Shown here piece after piece: positions 17,101 to 26,868 of a DNA stretch of 64,000 bases. The notes below the pieces were generated by a model, which was not told the DNA's origin, searched no databases, and was given only the letters and a program-made list of their open reading frames with translations. How positions within the stretch are numbered: position 1 is the stretch's first letter; every line of letters starts with the position of its first letter. The DNA is from Sphingopyxis sp. JAI128 (GTDB lineage: Bacteria; Pseudomonadota; Alphaproteobacteria; Sphingomonadales; Sphingomonadaceae), in NCBI RefSeq assembly GCF_014207235.1, contig NZ_JACHDA010000010.1:62001-126000 (forward strand), in the 5' to 3' direction. Both the position numbers and the translations under genes were made by a program.

Positions 17101-18927
17101 ATGACTTTCGACAATCTCTCGCCCGTCCTTTCGGACGCCCTCACCGCGCGCGGCTATGAAGCCCTCACTCCCGTTCAAACGCATGTCGCCGAAGACGAAG
17201 CCAGGGGCCGCGACCTGCTCGTCTCGGCACAGACCGGTTCGGGCAAGACCGTCGCTTTCGGCCTCGCGATGGCCGACGAGCTGATCGAGGACGGCCGCCT
17301 GCCGTTCGCGGCCTCGCCGCTCGCGCTCATCATCGCCCCGACGCGCGAACTCGCGCTCCAGGTCAGCCGTGAACTGAGCTGGCTTTACGGCAAGGCCGGC
17401 GCGCGTATCGCGACCTGTGTCGGCGGCATGGACGCCAGCAAGGAACGCCGCAACCTCAGCCAGGGCGTCCACATCGTCGTCGGCACCCCGGGACGCCTGC
17501 GCGACCATCTCGAGCGCGGCGCGCTCGACCTCGAAGCATTACGCGTCGCCGTGCTCGATGAGGCCGACGAAATGCTCGACATGGGCTTTCGCGAAGACCT
17601 GGAGGAAATCCTCGACGCGACCCCCGAGACGCGCCGCACCCTCCTCTTCTCCGCGACGATCCCGAAACCGATCGTGCAGCTCGCCAAGCGCTACCAGAAG
17701 GATGCGCTGCGCATCTCGACCGTCGGCGAGGACCGCGGCCATGGCGACATCGCCTATCAGGCGGTGACCGTCGCGCCCGCCGACATCGAGGGCGCGGTGA
17801 TCAACCTGCTGCGCCTCCATGAAGCCGAAACCGCAATGCTGTTCTGCGCGACGCGCGACAATGTCCGCCGCCTGCACGCCAGCCTGATCGAGCGCGGTTT
17901 TGCCGCGGTCGCGCTGTCGGGCGAGCATAGCCAGAACGAACGCAACCACGCCTTGCAGGCGCTCCGCGATCGCCGTGCCCGCGTCTGCGTCGCGACCGAC
18001 GTCGCGGCGCGCGGCATCGACCTGCCGACGCTCAGCCTCGTGATCCACGTCGAAATCCCGCGCGACGCCGAAACGCTCCAGCATCGTTCGGGCCGCACCG
18101 GCCGCGCCGGCAAAAAGGGCACCGCAGTCATCATCGTCCCCTATCCCCGCCGCCGGCGCGTCGACGGCATGCTGCGCGGCGCGCGCATCAACGCCGAATG
18201 GATGGACGCCCCAACCGCCGCCGACGTCAGACAAAAGGATCAGGAACGGCTGATCGAGAAACTGCTCGCGCCGGTCGAGCATGAGCCCGAGGATTTGGAA
18301 CTCGCCGCGCGGCTGATGGCCGAGCGCAGCGCCGAGGATATCGCCGCGTCGCTCGTCCGCGCGCACCGCGCGCTGATGCCGCCGCCTGAGGATCTGCTCG
18401 ACAACGGCCCGCGCGGCCGCGACCGTCCCGAGCGTGGCGAACGCGGCGAGCGGTTCGAACGACCCGAGCGGGGGGGTGGCGAACGCCGCGATGGCTTCGA
18501 GGACAGCGTCTGGTTCCGCCTCAACATCGGCCGCCACCAGAATGCCGATCCGCGCTGGATCCTGCCCCTGCTCTGCCGTCGCGGCCATGTGAGCAAGAAC
18601 GAGATCGGCGCGATCCGCATCGGTCCCAAGGAAACGATGTTCAACATCCCGCGCGCGATCGCCGACCGTTTTGCAGAAGCCGTGGTACGCACCGCGAACC
18701 AGGACGGCGAGGACGACAGCGGCGTATCGATCACCCCGGCGCCCGACGGCCCGACCTATCCGCCGCGCCGCGATAAAGGCCCACGCGACGCTGGCCCGCG
18801 TGGAGCGCCGGGTGGCCACCGTGCAGGTCCGCGTGGACCGCGGGGCTTGGGCGGGCCCGGCGGCAACACCGAACGCTACAAGCCCAAGCCGTACGGCCAG
18901 CGCAGCCCGCGTCGCCCTTCGAAGTAA
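17101..18927 (+). CDS. DEAD-box RNA helicase, DbpA/CsdA type
   Basis: A 608-residue helicase. The Q motif region TFDNLSPVLSDALTARGYEALTPVQ opens the protein; motif I is AQTGSGKT (residues 42-49), Ia PTRELALQV, II DEADEMLD, III SAT, V ATDVAARGIDLP and VI HRSGRTGRAG. A DbpA-type RNA-binding domain (WFRLNIGRHQNADPRWILPL) sits at 475-540. The tail is low-complexity Arg/Gly/Pro. Likely helps ribosome assembly or cold adaptation. Standalone gene. Confidence 0.94.
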   Translation: MTFDNLSPVLSDALTARGYEALTPVQTHVAEDEARGRDLLVSAQTGSGKTVAFGLAMADELIEDGRLPFAASPLALIIAPTRELALQVSRELSWLYGKAGARIATCVGGMDASKERRNLSQGVHIVVGTPGRLRDHLERGALDLEALRVAVLDEADEMLDMGFREDLEEILDATPETRRTLLFSATIPKPIVQLAKRYQKDALRISTVGEDRGHGDIAYQAVTVAPADIEGAVINLLRLHEAETAMLFCATRDNVRRLHASLIERGFAAVALSGEHSQNERNHALQALRDRRARVCVATDVAARGIDLPTLSLVIHVEIPRDAETLQHRSGRTGRAGKKGTAVIIVPYPRRRRVDGMLRGARINAEWMDAPTAADVRQKDQERLIEKLLAPVEHEPEDLELAARLMAERSAEDIAASLVRAHRALMPPPEDLLDNGPRGRDRPERGERGERFERPERGGGERRDGFEDSVWFRLNIGRHQNADPRWILPLLCRRGHVSKNEIGAIRIGPKETMFNIPRAIADRFAEAVVRTANQDGEDDSGVSITPAPDGPTYPPRRDKGPRDAGPRGAPGGHRAGPRGPRGLGGPGGNTERYKPKPYGQRSPRRPSK

Positions 18928-19025
18928 AAGAAAACCTCTCCCCTCCAGGGAGGGGCTTGCATCGCACTGCCCTTGCGCTCTCTGCTCCGGCCCACCAGAT
19001 GGACCGGACAGCAGGAGAGCGGCGC

Positions 19026-20012
19026 ATGCAAGCGATCGAAGCCTTTATCGAAAGCCAGGGCGGACCTGAGGTCATCGACTGGCGCACGGTGACGATCGGC
19101 GACCCCGGCCCCGGGCAGGTGCTCGTCCGCCAGACCGCGGTCGGGCTCAATTACATCGATATCTACCACCGCGACGGCACCTATCCGGTCGAACTGCCCG
19201 GCGGACTCGGGGTCGAAGCCGCGGGTGAGGTCGTCGCGATCGGCGCCGACGTCCACGGACTCCGGCCCGGCGACCGCGTTGCCACGTTCGGCCCGCAGCG
19301 GAGCGCCTACGCCTCGGCGCGGTTCATTCCCGCATCCTCGCTGTTCAAGCTACCTCCGGGCATCGACGACGAAACCGCAGCCGCCGCGCTGCTCAAAGCC
19401 TGCACGGTCGAAGCGCTTGTCGAGCGCTGTGCAAGGGTCGAGGCGGGCGCGACCGTCCTCGTCCACGCCGCGGCGGGCGGAGTCGGGCTGATCCTTGTCC
19501 AGTGGCTGAAGGCGATCGGCGCGAGCGTGATCGGCACCGTCAGCACCGAGGCCAAGGCCCATGCCGCGCGCGAAGCCGGTGCCGACCATGTACTAATGTA
19601 CAAGACCGACGATGTCGCCGCGCACGTCCGCGAAATCACCGACGGCCAAGGCGTCCCCGTCACCTTCGACGGCATCGGCATGGCCACCTGGGCGACATCG
19701 CTCAAGGCGACCGCGCGGCGCGGGCTGATCGTCAGCTACGGCAATGCCGGCGGGCCGGTCACGGGCGTCAACCTCGGTATCCTAGCGCAGCATGGGTCGC
19801 AGTTCGTGACCCGTCCGACGCTGTTCGATTACTATCACCTGCCCGGCGAACGCGCGGCGGGCGCCGCACGCGTGTTCGAGATGATCGAGAGCGGCGCGGT
19901 GAAGATCACCGTCGGCCAGCGATATTCGCTCGAAGATGCGGCAAGGGCGCATGCCGACCTTGCTGCCGGACGGACGACGGGGTCGAGCCTGCTGATTCCG
20001 GGGCTTTCTTAG
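19026..20012 (+). CDS. NADPH:quinone reductase, zinc-independent MDR family
   Basis: A 328-residue medium-chain reductase starting with ATG at 19026 (GGAGAG eleven bases before). Residues show GLNYIDIYHRDGTYPVELPGGLGVEAAG, the quinone reductase signature, and the nucleotide motif AAAGGVGLILVQWLKA near residue 145. No zinc-binding cysteines are seen, as in QOR proteins. Reduces quinones with NADPH. The ATG at 18957 would place nonsense before the conserved start. Confidence 0.92.
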   Translation: MQAIEAFIESQGGPEVIDWRTVTIGDPGPGQVLVRQTAVGLNYIDIYHRDGTYPVELPGGLGVEAAGEVVAIGADVHGLRPGDRVATFGPQRSAYASARFIPASSLFKLPPGIDDETAAAALLKACTVEALVERCARVEAGATVLVHAAAGGVGLILVQWLKAIGASVIGTVSTEAKAHAAREAGADHVLMYKTDDVAAHVREITDGQGVPVTFDGIGMATWATSLKATARRGLIVSYGNAGGPVTGVNLGILAQHGSQFVTRPTLFDYYHLPGERAAGAARVFEMIESGAVKITVGQRYSLEDAARAHADLAAGRTTGSSLLIPGLS

Positions 20013-20039
20013 TCTCTCTCTCTTTCAGAGAGGGGAGCT
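20013..20039. terminator. Possible bidirectional terminator
   Basis: Between the convergent quinone reductase and fghA genes, CTCTCT and AGAGAG can pair around a short loop, followed on the plus strand by GGGGAGCTTT. The short T-run makes it a weak call; position between two convergent stops supports it. Confidence 0.35.
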
Positions 20040-20888
20040 TTACGCCTTTAGCCGCTCGGCGTGCCACGCGACATGCTCGGCCATGAAGGTCGAGATGAAG
20101 AAATAACTATGGTCGTATCCCGGCTGCATCCGGATTTCGGCCTTTTGTCCGTTTCGCTCGCACGCTTCGACCAGCAATTCGGTCTTGAGCTGTTCGGCGA
20201 GGAAATTATCCGACTCGCCCTGATCGACGAGCAGATCGGGTAAGCGCAGCCCCTGATCGAGCAGTGCGCACGCGTCATAAGCGTGCCAGTCCTCGCGATT
20301 ATCACCGAGATATCCCGTCAAAGCCTTTTCGCCCCACGGACAGTGCAAGGGCGCAACAATCGGCGAAAAGGCCGAGACGGAGCGGAAACGATCCTGATTG
20401 CGCAGCCCGATCGTCAGCGCGCCATGCCCGCCCATCGAATGGCCGGTGATGCCCTGCCGCGTCATGTCCGCGCCCGCGAAATTGCGCAGGATAAGCGAGG
20501 GCAGCTCGTCCTCGATGTACGAGCGCATGCGATAATTCTTCGCCCAGGGCTCCTCGGTCGCGTCGACATAAAAGCCCGCGCCCAGCCCGAAATCATAGGC
20601 CGCACCGGGGTCGTCCGGAACGTCCTCACCGCGCGGGCTGGTATCCGGCGCGACGAAGATCACGCCATGCTCGGCGCAGGCGGCGCGATATTCGCCCTTT
20701 TCCATCACATTGGCGTGGGTGCAAGTCAGCCCCGACAGATACCAGAGTACGGGCAGCTTGGTGCCGGCCGCATGATCGGGGACGAAAACCGCGAAGGTCA
20801 TATCGGTGCCGGTGGTCGTGCTCGGATGTTTGTAAACGCCCTGCGTCCCGCCATGGCTGCGCGTCGTTGAGAGGGTTTCGATGGTCAT
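20040..20888 (-). CDS. fghA: S-formylglutathione hydrolase
   Basis: A 282-residue esterase D family enzyme that hydrolyses S-formylglutathione to formate and glutathione. The nucleophile Ser151 lies in GHSMGG and FVPDHAAGTKLPVLWYLSGLTCTHAN is the oxyanion region; the acid and His are expected in the DQGESDNFL and DHSYFF segments. ATG 20888 overlaps the upstream deacylase stop by 4 bp. It closes the formaldehyde operon that begins at frmA. Confidence 0.96.
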   Translation of the reverse strand: MTIETLSTTRSHGGTQGVYKHPSTTTGTDMTFAVFVPDHAAGTKLPVLWYLSGLTCTHANVMEKGEYRAACAEHGVIFVAPDTSPRGEDVPDDPGAAYDFGLGAGFYVDATEEPWAKNYRMRSYIEDELPSLILRNFAGADMTRQGITGHSMGGHGALTIGLRNQDRFRSVSAFSPIVAPLHCPWGEKALTGYLGDNREDWHAYDACALLDQGLRLPDLLVDQGESDNFLAEQLKTELLVEACERNGQKAEIRMQPGYDHSYFFISTFMAEHVAWHAERLKA

Positions 20889-21388
20889 GCGGCGTCCTGA
20901 ACGGGGATAGGTGCAACGATGGGCTGATGCCCCCAATGACGCAGCAGGTCGAGAATCGTTGCCCCCGACAGTCCTAGCGTTGCCGTATTGCGCAGCGGGT
21001 GGACGTTCACCGTTTCTGCGTCCGCCAATCCTGCGTCGAGCACCACTGCGATGCTTCCGGACGGCGCGTTGATCGCGGCGAGCGGGGTTACCGACCCCGG
21101 CGCGATGCCGAGCAGACGCTCCATATCGTCGGCCTTGCCGAAGCTGACGCGTTTGCTGCCGATCGCAGCGGGGAGCGCCTTCAGGTCAACGCGCGCGTCC
21201 GACGGTACGGTGACGAGCCAGAACGCCCCGCCACTGTCCTTAAGGAACAGATTTTTGGTATGCGCGCCGGGAATCGCGGCGTTCACCGCGTCGCTTTCAG
21301 CAACGGTGAACACTGCCTCATGCTCGTGCGCGGCAAAGGGGATGCCGAGCGCGCCAAGGTCTGCCAGCAATCCCGCTTCGCCGCGCAT
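20885..21388 (-). CDS. Prolyl-tRNA deacylase (ProX/YbaK family)
   Basis: A 167-residue ProX-type trans-editing domain that clears misacylated Ala/Cys-tRNA-Pro. Family blocks: PFAAHEHEAVFTVAES, HTKNLFLKDSGGAFWLVTV with the catalytic Lys, GSVTPLAAIN and VHPLRNTATLGLSG. The ATG at 21388 was chosen; a GTG at 21397 and a TTG at 21415 are alternatives further into the VOC gene. Overlaps fghA by 4 bp. Its presence in a formaldehyde operon is unusual. Confidence 0.85.
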   Translation of the reverse strand: MRGEAGLLADLGALGIPFAAHEHEAVFTVAESDAVNAAIPGAHTKNLFLKDSGGAFWLVTVPSDARVDLKALPAAIGSKRVSFGKADDMERLLGIAPGSVTPLAAINAPSGSIAVVLDAGLADAETVNVHPLRNTATLGLSGATILDLLRHWGHQPIVAPIPVQDAA

Positions 21389-21393
21389 CGCGC

Positions 21394-21771
21394 TCACATG
21401 CGTTTCAGGGCACAAATCTTGTTGCCGGCGGGATCACGCAGATAGGCCAGATACATGCTGCCCATTTCGCTCGTGCGGATGCCCGGCGGATCTTCGCAGG
21501 GCGTGCCCCCGTTGGCGACGCCCGCAGCGTGCCAGGCGTCGCCCTGCTCGGGCGATTCGACCGCGAAGCCGATCGTGCCGCCATTGGCATGGCAGGCGGG
21601 CTCGCCGTTGATCGGCACCGAAACGCCGAAGATGCCGGTCTTGCTCATATAGAAAAGTCGGCCCTTGGGATCGATGACGCCTTCCGGCCCGCCGAGGGCG
21701 GCAAAGAGCGCGTCATAAAATTTCTTGGAGGCGTCGATGTCGTTAGACCCCACCATGACATGGCTGAACAT
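21394..21771 (-). CDS. VOC family (glyoxalase-like) protein, copy 1
   Basis: A 125-residue one-domain vicinal oxygen chelate protein that starts MFSHVMVGSNDIDASKKFYD. It shares most of its opening with the second VOC protein at 22698-23084, so the two are paralogues. Likely metal ligand positions fall in SHV, the AVESPEQGD segment and the MYLAYLRDPAGNKICAL end. Family members handle glutathione adducts or small aldehydes. Substrate unknown; operon context suggests formaldehyde or methylglyoxal adducts. Confidence 0.88.
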   Translation of the reverse strand: MFSHVMVGSNDIDASKKFYDALFAALGGPEGVIDPKGRLFYMSKTGIFGVSVPINGEPACHANGGTIGFAVESPEQGDAWHAAGVANGGTPCEDPPGIRTSEMGSMYLAYLRDPAGNKICALKRM

Positions 21772-21823
21772 TTTTCTCTCCCTTTTTGCGTTGCGAATCG
21801 ATACCGAACTTCTGCCAGCCTTA

Positions 21824-22696
21824 TCAGCGGAACACCACCGTCTTGCGCCCGTCGATCAGTACGCGCTGTTCCGCAACCCAGCGCACAGCGCGCGCCAGCA
21901 CCTGCGCCTCGACATCGCGGCCGATGCGGATCAGGTCGTCGATGCCGTCGCGGTGATCGACGCGCTCGACCGCCTGTTCGATAATCGGTCCCTCGTCGAG
22001 ATCGCTCGTCACGAAATGCGCGGTCGCTCCGATCAGCTTGACCCCGCGCTCGTGCGCGCGATGATAGGGCTTCGCGCCCTTGAATCCCGGCAGGAAGCTG
22101 TGATGAATATTGATGCAGCGCCCTGCAAGCTTCGCCGATAAATCCTCCGACAGAACCTGCATATAGCGCGCGAGCACCAGATATTCTGCCCCGCCCCGCG
22201 TCATCACGTCGAGGATTGCGGCTTCCTGCTCTGCGCGGTTCGCTTCGCTCACCGGCAGATAGTGAAACGGCACGCCGTGCCATTCGGACAGCCGCCGCTG
22301 CGCTTCATGGTTCGACACGACGGCGACGATATCGATCGCCAGATTGCCGGTTGACCAGCGATGGAGCAGGTCGTTGAGGCAATGGCTGCCTTGCGACACG
22401 GCGATGATAAAGCGCGGTTTGACGGTGCGGTCGCTGATCCGTGCGTCCATCCCGAAACGGTCGACAATCGGCGCAAAGGCCTCCTCCACGCGCGCCAGCC
22501 CTTCGGGAAAACGCGCGCCGGCCCCGCGAAATTCGACGCGCATGAAAAAGCGCCCCGAATCGAGATCGGCATATTGCTGACTATCGAGGATGAACCCGTC
22601 TCGTTCCGCAAGCAGTCCCGTCACCGCCGCGACGATGCCGACTGCATCGACGCAGCTGAAGGTCAGCACATAGCTCGCATCATCGCCCGTCTGCAT
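21824..22696 (-). CDS. purU: Formyltetrahydrofolate deformylase
   Basis: A 290-residue enzyme that hydrolyses 10-formyl-THF to formate and THF. An N-terminal ACT domain (residues 5-85, VLTFSCVDAVGIVAAVTGLLAE) precedes the formyltransferase domain with NIHHSFLPGFKGAKPYHRA and GATAHFVTSDLDEGPI. The ATG at 22696 is chosen since an ATG at 22786 lies in the preceding VOC gene. Its start lies one base after the VOC2 stop. In this operon it links folate and formate pools to formaldehyde oxidation. Confidence 0.95.
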   Translation of the reverse strand: MQTGDDASYVLTFSCVDAVGIVAAVTGLLAERDGFILDSQQYADLDSGRFFMRVEFRGAGARFPEGLARVEEAFAPIVDRFGMDARISDRTVKPRFIIAVSQGSHCLNDLLHRWSTGNLAIDIVAVVSNHEAQRRLSEWHGVPFHYLPVSEANRAEQEAAILDVMTRGGAEYLVLARYMQVLSEDLSAKLAGRCINIHHSFLPGFKGAKPYHRAHERGVKLIGATAHFVTSDLDEGPIIEQAVERVDHRDGIDDLIRIGRDVEAQVLARAVRWVAEQRVLIDGRKTVVFR

Positions 22697-22697
22697 A

Positions 22698-23083
22698 TCA
22701 ACCCGAAATCTTGTGAAAGCCGCAAAGCTTGTTGCCGTCGGGGTCGCGGAGATAGGCAAGGTAGACGGTGCGGCCTTCGGTGGCATTGCGAACGCCCGGC
22801 GGGCCTTCGGCCGTCGTGCCGCCGTTCGCGATACCCGCGGCGTGCCAGGCGTCGATCATGTCGGGCGATAATGCCAGGAAACCGAGCGTATGCCCATTGC
22901 CGCAGGCGGCCGCATCGCCGTCGACCGGCCGCGTAATCACCAGACGCCCGCCGGCGTGCATATAGATGAGCCGCCCACGCTCGTCGACCACCCCCTCGGG
23001 CGCACCGAGCACGCCAAGGATCGCGTCATAGAAACGCTTGCTCGCGGCGATATCGTTCGACCCCAGGGTCACATGGCTGAACA

Positions 23084-23084
<1 letters not shown>
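22698..23084 (-). CDS. VOC family (glyoxalase-like) protein, copy 2
   Basis: A 128-residue VOC protein (MFSHVTLGSNDIAASKRFYDAI) whose ATG overlaps the frmA stop by one base (TGATG). It is a paralogue of the 21394-21771 gene. It ends YLAYLRDPDGNKLCGFHKISG. Probably acts on a glutathione-linked aldehyde, given the coupling to glutathione-dependent formaldehyde dehydrogenase; not proven. Confidence 0.88.
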
Positions 23085-24196
<1,112 letters not shown>

Positions 24197-24257
24197 GGGC
24201 GGTCTCCTTCTTGGCGGTCCCAATCAGGCAAATGGGGCGGCAATGCAAGATGCTCAT

Positions 24258-24390
24258 GATCCTCCCTGCGGCGAAGCCGTGGGAGGGAGACCGCCGCGAA
24301 ACGGTGGCGGAGGGGCCGCAACGTCGCACCGCTTGCCTCACCGTCAGCCTTCGCGCTGCCACCTGCCCATCGCTACGCGACAGGGAGGAT
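24258..24390. repeat. Dispersed ~130-bp intergenic repeat, copy 1
   Basis: Starts GATCCTCCCTGCGGCGAAGC and ends in CGACAGGGAGGAT, with inverted ends (ATCCTCCCTG / CAGGGAGGAT) and CTCCG-rich arms inside. The same structure occurs at 26013-26135 and 51371-51493. Each copy lies between genes, has imperfect internal palindromes and carries no ORF. Not an insertion sequence. Confidence 0.8.
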
Positions 24391-24400
24391 CAATCCTGAC

Positions 24401-24459
24401 CTTAAAGCCACAAAAGCCCCGCGTGCGCGCATCCAAACTGTGTCCTTTGTGGCTTTAAG
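24401..24459. repeat. 14-bp perfect inverted repeat between frmA and sdaA
   Basis: CTTAAAGCCACAAA (24401-24414) and TTTGTGGCTTTAAG (24446-24459) are perfect inverted copies separated by 31 bases. The arms are AT-rich compared with the surroundings. Location is beyond the sdaA stop (24558), so it could end sdaA transcription, but the arms are far apart. It may be a small palindromic element. Confidence 0.6.
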
Positions 24460-24557
24460 CGAAGGTGCGAATATCGACGAGTTCAATGAACCCGAGCACA
24501 GGCTGACACAGCGAAACAATGTAGGAAAGCAACTTTTGCCGCCCATCCCGGGTCCGC

Positions 24558-25937
24558 TCAACACTCCACCACGCTAACCGCCAGCCCGCCCTTCGACGTT
24601 TCCTTATATTTGTCGCGCATGTCGCGGCCCGTCTGCAGCATCGTCGCGATCACCGTGTCGAGGCTGACGACGTGGGTGCCGTCGCCAATCATCGCGATGC
24701 GGCTCGCATCGATCGCCTTGATCGCGCCCATCGCGTTGCGCTCGATGCACGGGATCTGGACGAGGCCGCCGATCGGATCGCAGGTGAGGCCGAGGTTATG
24801 CTCCATGCCGATCTCGGCGGCATTTTCGACCTGTGCGTTGGTGCCGCCGAGCGCCGCGGTCAGCCCCGCCGCCGCCATCGAGCAGGCGACGCCGACCTCG
24901 CCCTGGCAGCCGACTTCGGCGCCCGAGATGCTGGCGTTGCGCTTGTAGAGCGCGCCGACCGCGCCCGCGGCGAGCAGGAAGGTGCGGACGCCCGCTGCGT
25001 CGCCGCGATAGCTGCGTTTATAGTAGCGGATCACCGCCGGGATGATCCCCGCCGCGCCGTTGGTCGGCGCGGTGACGACCTTGCCGCCCGCGGCATTTTC
25101 CTCGTTCACCGCCATCGCCCACAGGTTGATCCAGTCCATCATCGCCATCGGATCGGACAGATTCGCCTCGTGCCGTTCGCGGATGTCGGTTGCGATCTGC
25201 GGCGCGCGGCGCTTGACCTTCAATCCGCCGGGCAGCGTGCCGGTGCTGCAGCAGCCCGCGTCGATCGAGGCGTCCATCGCGGCGGCGATTTGGTCGAGTC
25301 CGGCGTTCACCTCTTCGAGACTGCGGTGGACGAGTTCGTTGTCGAGCATCATCTCGGCAAAGCTCTTGCCCGACGCCGCGCCCATAGTCAGCAGATCGGC
25401 ACCCGAGGTGAAGGCGAAGGGCAATTCGACCTCATCTTCGGCACCGCGGCTGTTGCGCCCCGCCTCATCCTCGTCGACGACAAAGCCTCCGCCGATCGAG
25501 AAATACATGCGCTTCGCGAGGATCTCGCCCTCGCCGTCGCGCGCGGTGAAGCTCAAGGCGTTGCTGTGGAACGGCTGGCGCTGGCGCATCTGGAAATGCA
25601 GGTCGCGCGCCGGCTGGAAGCGCACGCGCTGCCGTCCGAGCAGGTAGAGAAAGCCCTCGCTCTCCGCCCGGTCCCAATGCGCCTTGATCGCGGCAAGGCT
25701 GGTCGAGGCGGGGATTTCGCCCGCGAGTCCCGCGACGACAGCGGTATCGGCGGCGTGACCCTTCCCGGTCAGCGCGAGCGAGCCGTAAAGGTCGGCTTCG
25801 ACATGCGCGGTCTTGGCGAGGAGGCCATGCTCGTCGAGCCACACCGTAAAACGCCGCGCCGCGACCATCGGCCCGACCGTATGCGAGCTGGAAGGACCGA
25901 CACCGATTTTGAAGAGTTCGAACAGGCTGATCGTCAT
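24558..25937 (-). CDS. sdaA: L-serine ammonia-lyase, iron-sulfur type
   Basis: A 459-residue enzyme converting L-serine to pyruvate and ammonia with a [4Fe-4S] cluster. The beta domain opens [22 protein letters not shown], and the alpha domain includes [34 protein letters not shown] and [24 protein letters not shown] with the cluster cysteines (CCSTGT, GCQ, TCDP). Full length for the single-chain form. No operon partner. Confidence 0.97.
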   Translation of the reverse strand: MTISLFELFKIGVGPSSSHTVGPMVAARRFTVWLDEHGLLAKTAHVEADLYGSLALTGKGHAADTAVVAGLAGEIPASTSLAAIKAHWDRAESEGFLYLLGRQRVRFQPARDLHFQMRQRQPFHSNALSFTARDGEGEILAKRMYFSIGGGFVVDEDEAGRNSRGAEDEVELPFAFTSGADLLTMGAASGKSFAEMMLDNELVHRSLEEVNAGLDQIAAAMDASIDAGCCSTGTLPGGLKVKRRAPQIATDIRERHEANLSDPMAMMDWINLWAMAVNEENAAGGKVVTAPTNGAAGIIPAVIRYYKRSYRGDAAGVRTFLLAAGAVGALYKRNASISGAEVGCQGEVGVACSMAAAGLTAALGGTNAQVENAAEIGMEHNLGLTCDPIGGLVQIPCIERNAMGAIKAIDASRIAMIGDGTHVVSLDTVIATMLQTGRDMRDKYKETSKGGLAVSVVEC

Positions 25938-26012
25938 GGCGCGCCTATAGGCGCATCGCGATCATCGGGATAGGCCCGCGCGGGCCAATTTTCGTTACGG
26001 CTTGTATGAAAA

Positions 26013-26135
26013 ATCCTCCCGGTGCCAAAGGTATGGGGAGGGAACCGCCAAAGGCGGTAGAGGGGCGGGCGACGTTGCGCCGCTGCCCCTCCGTCAGCGC
26101 TTCGCGCTGCCACCTCCCCTCGCCACAGGGAGGAT
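26013..26135. repeat. Dispersed ~125-bp intergenic repeat, copy 2
   Basis: Starts ATCCTCCCGG and ends CACAGGGAGGATCAT, with the inner GGCGGTAGAGGGGCGG and CCGCTGCCCCTCCGTC arms that define this family. Compare copies at 24258-24390 and 51371-51493. It fills most of the gap between sdaA and sodB. Confidence 0.8.
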
Positions 26136-26142
26136 CATAAAA

Positions 26143-26757
26143 TTACGCCGGATAGGTCCAGGTTCCCTCGCGCGCGAAATTTTCCGCCGCGAAATCCCAG
26201 TTCAGCAGTTCGTCGACCACCGCGTCGACATAAGCCGGGCGCAGATTCTTGCGGTCGATGTAATAAGCATGTTCCCACACGTCGATCACCAGCAGGGGCT
26301 TGATGCCCGCCGTCAGCTCGGTGCCCGCGTCGTGCGTATCGGTGACCGACAGCGTGCCGTCACGCGCGACAAGCCAGGCCCAGCCCGACGCGAAATGATT
26401 GACGGCGGTTTCCTTCAATTTCTTCTTTAGTTCGTCGAGCGAACCGAAATCGCGGTCGATCGCCGCGGCGAGATCATCGGCGGGCGCGGTCTTCGTGGGG
26501 CTCAAGCTGTTCCAGTAAAAGGCGTGGTTCCACGACTGGGCGCTATTGTTGAACAGACCCTTGTTGCCCGACCCTTCGGCGTGGTGGATGATTTCTTCGA
26601 GGCTCTTACCGGCCAGGTCGGTGCCTTCGATCGCGGCGTTGGTCTTGTCGACATAGGCCTTGTGGTGCTTGCCATGGTGCGTCGCCAGCGTGTCGGCCGA
26701 AATATGCGGCTCGAGCGCATCCTGGGCATAGGGCAGCGGCGGGAAAGCGATCGTCAT
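26143..26757 (-). CDS. sodB: Superoxide dismutase, Fe/Mn family (probably Fe)
   Basis: A 204-residue dismutase that converts superoxide to oxygen and peroxide. Metal ligands are His27, His78 (NHAFYW), Asp159 and His163 (DVWEHAYY). Gln74 in NNSAQSWNH fits Fe-type enzymes such as E. coli SodB; Mn types carry the Gln elsewhere. ATG 26757 is preferred, with a GGAG-like site upstream. Cytoplasmic, standalone. Confidence 0.96.
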   Translation of the reverse strand: MTIAFPPLPYAQDALEPHISADTLATHHGKHHKAYVDKTNAAIEGTDLAGKSLEEIIHHAEGSGNKGLFNNSAQSWNHAFYWNSLSPTKTAPADDLAAAIDRDFGSLDELKKKLKETAVNHFASGWAWLVARDGTLSVTDTHDAGTELTAGIKPLLVIDVWEHAYYIDRKNLRPAYVDAVVDELLNWDFAAENFAREGTWTYPA

Positions 26758-26844
26758 GGCAGTCTCCTTTTTTGGTGTCGGGGGACTAACTCGGTATCTT
26801 GCCCGCAAGTTGCAACCCCGTGACGGCAATTTTCCTTTGGTTAA

Positions 26845-26866
26845 GCCTTCCTCTGAAGAGGAGGCG
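26845..26866 (-). terminator. Possible terminator of the DNA-repair operon
   Basis: Just past the ligase stop, CCTCCTCTTC pairs with GAGGAAGG on the minus strand in a small stem-loop, followed by CTTAACC. T-run is weak, hence low confidence. Confidence 0.3.
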
Positions 26867-26868
26867 GC

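Noticed and set aside
18931-18955. CCCCTC/GAGGGG hairpin after the helicase gene
   Set aside because: Short stem and no T-run; probably a fragment of an intergenic repeat rather than a terminator.
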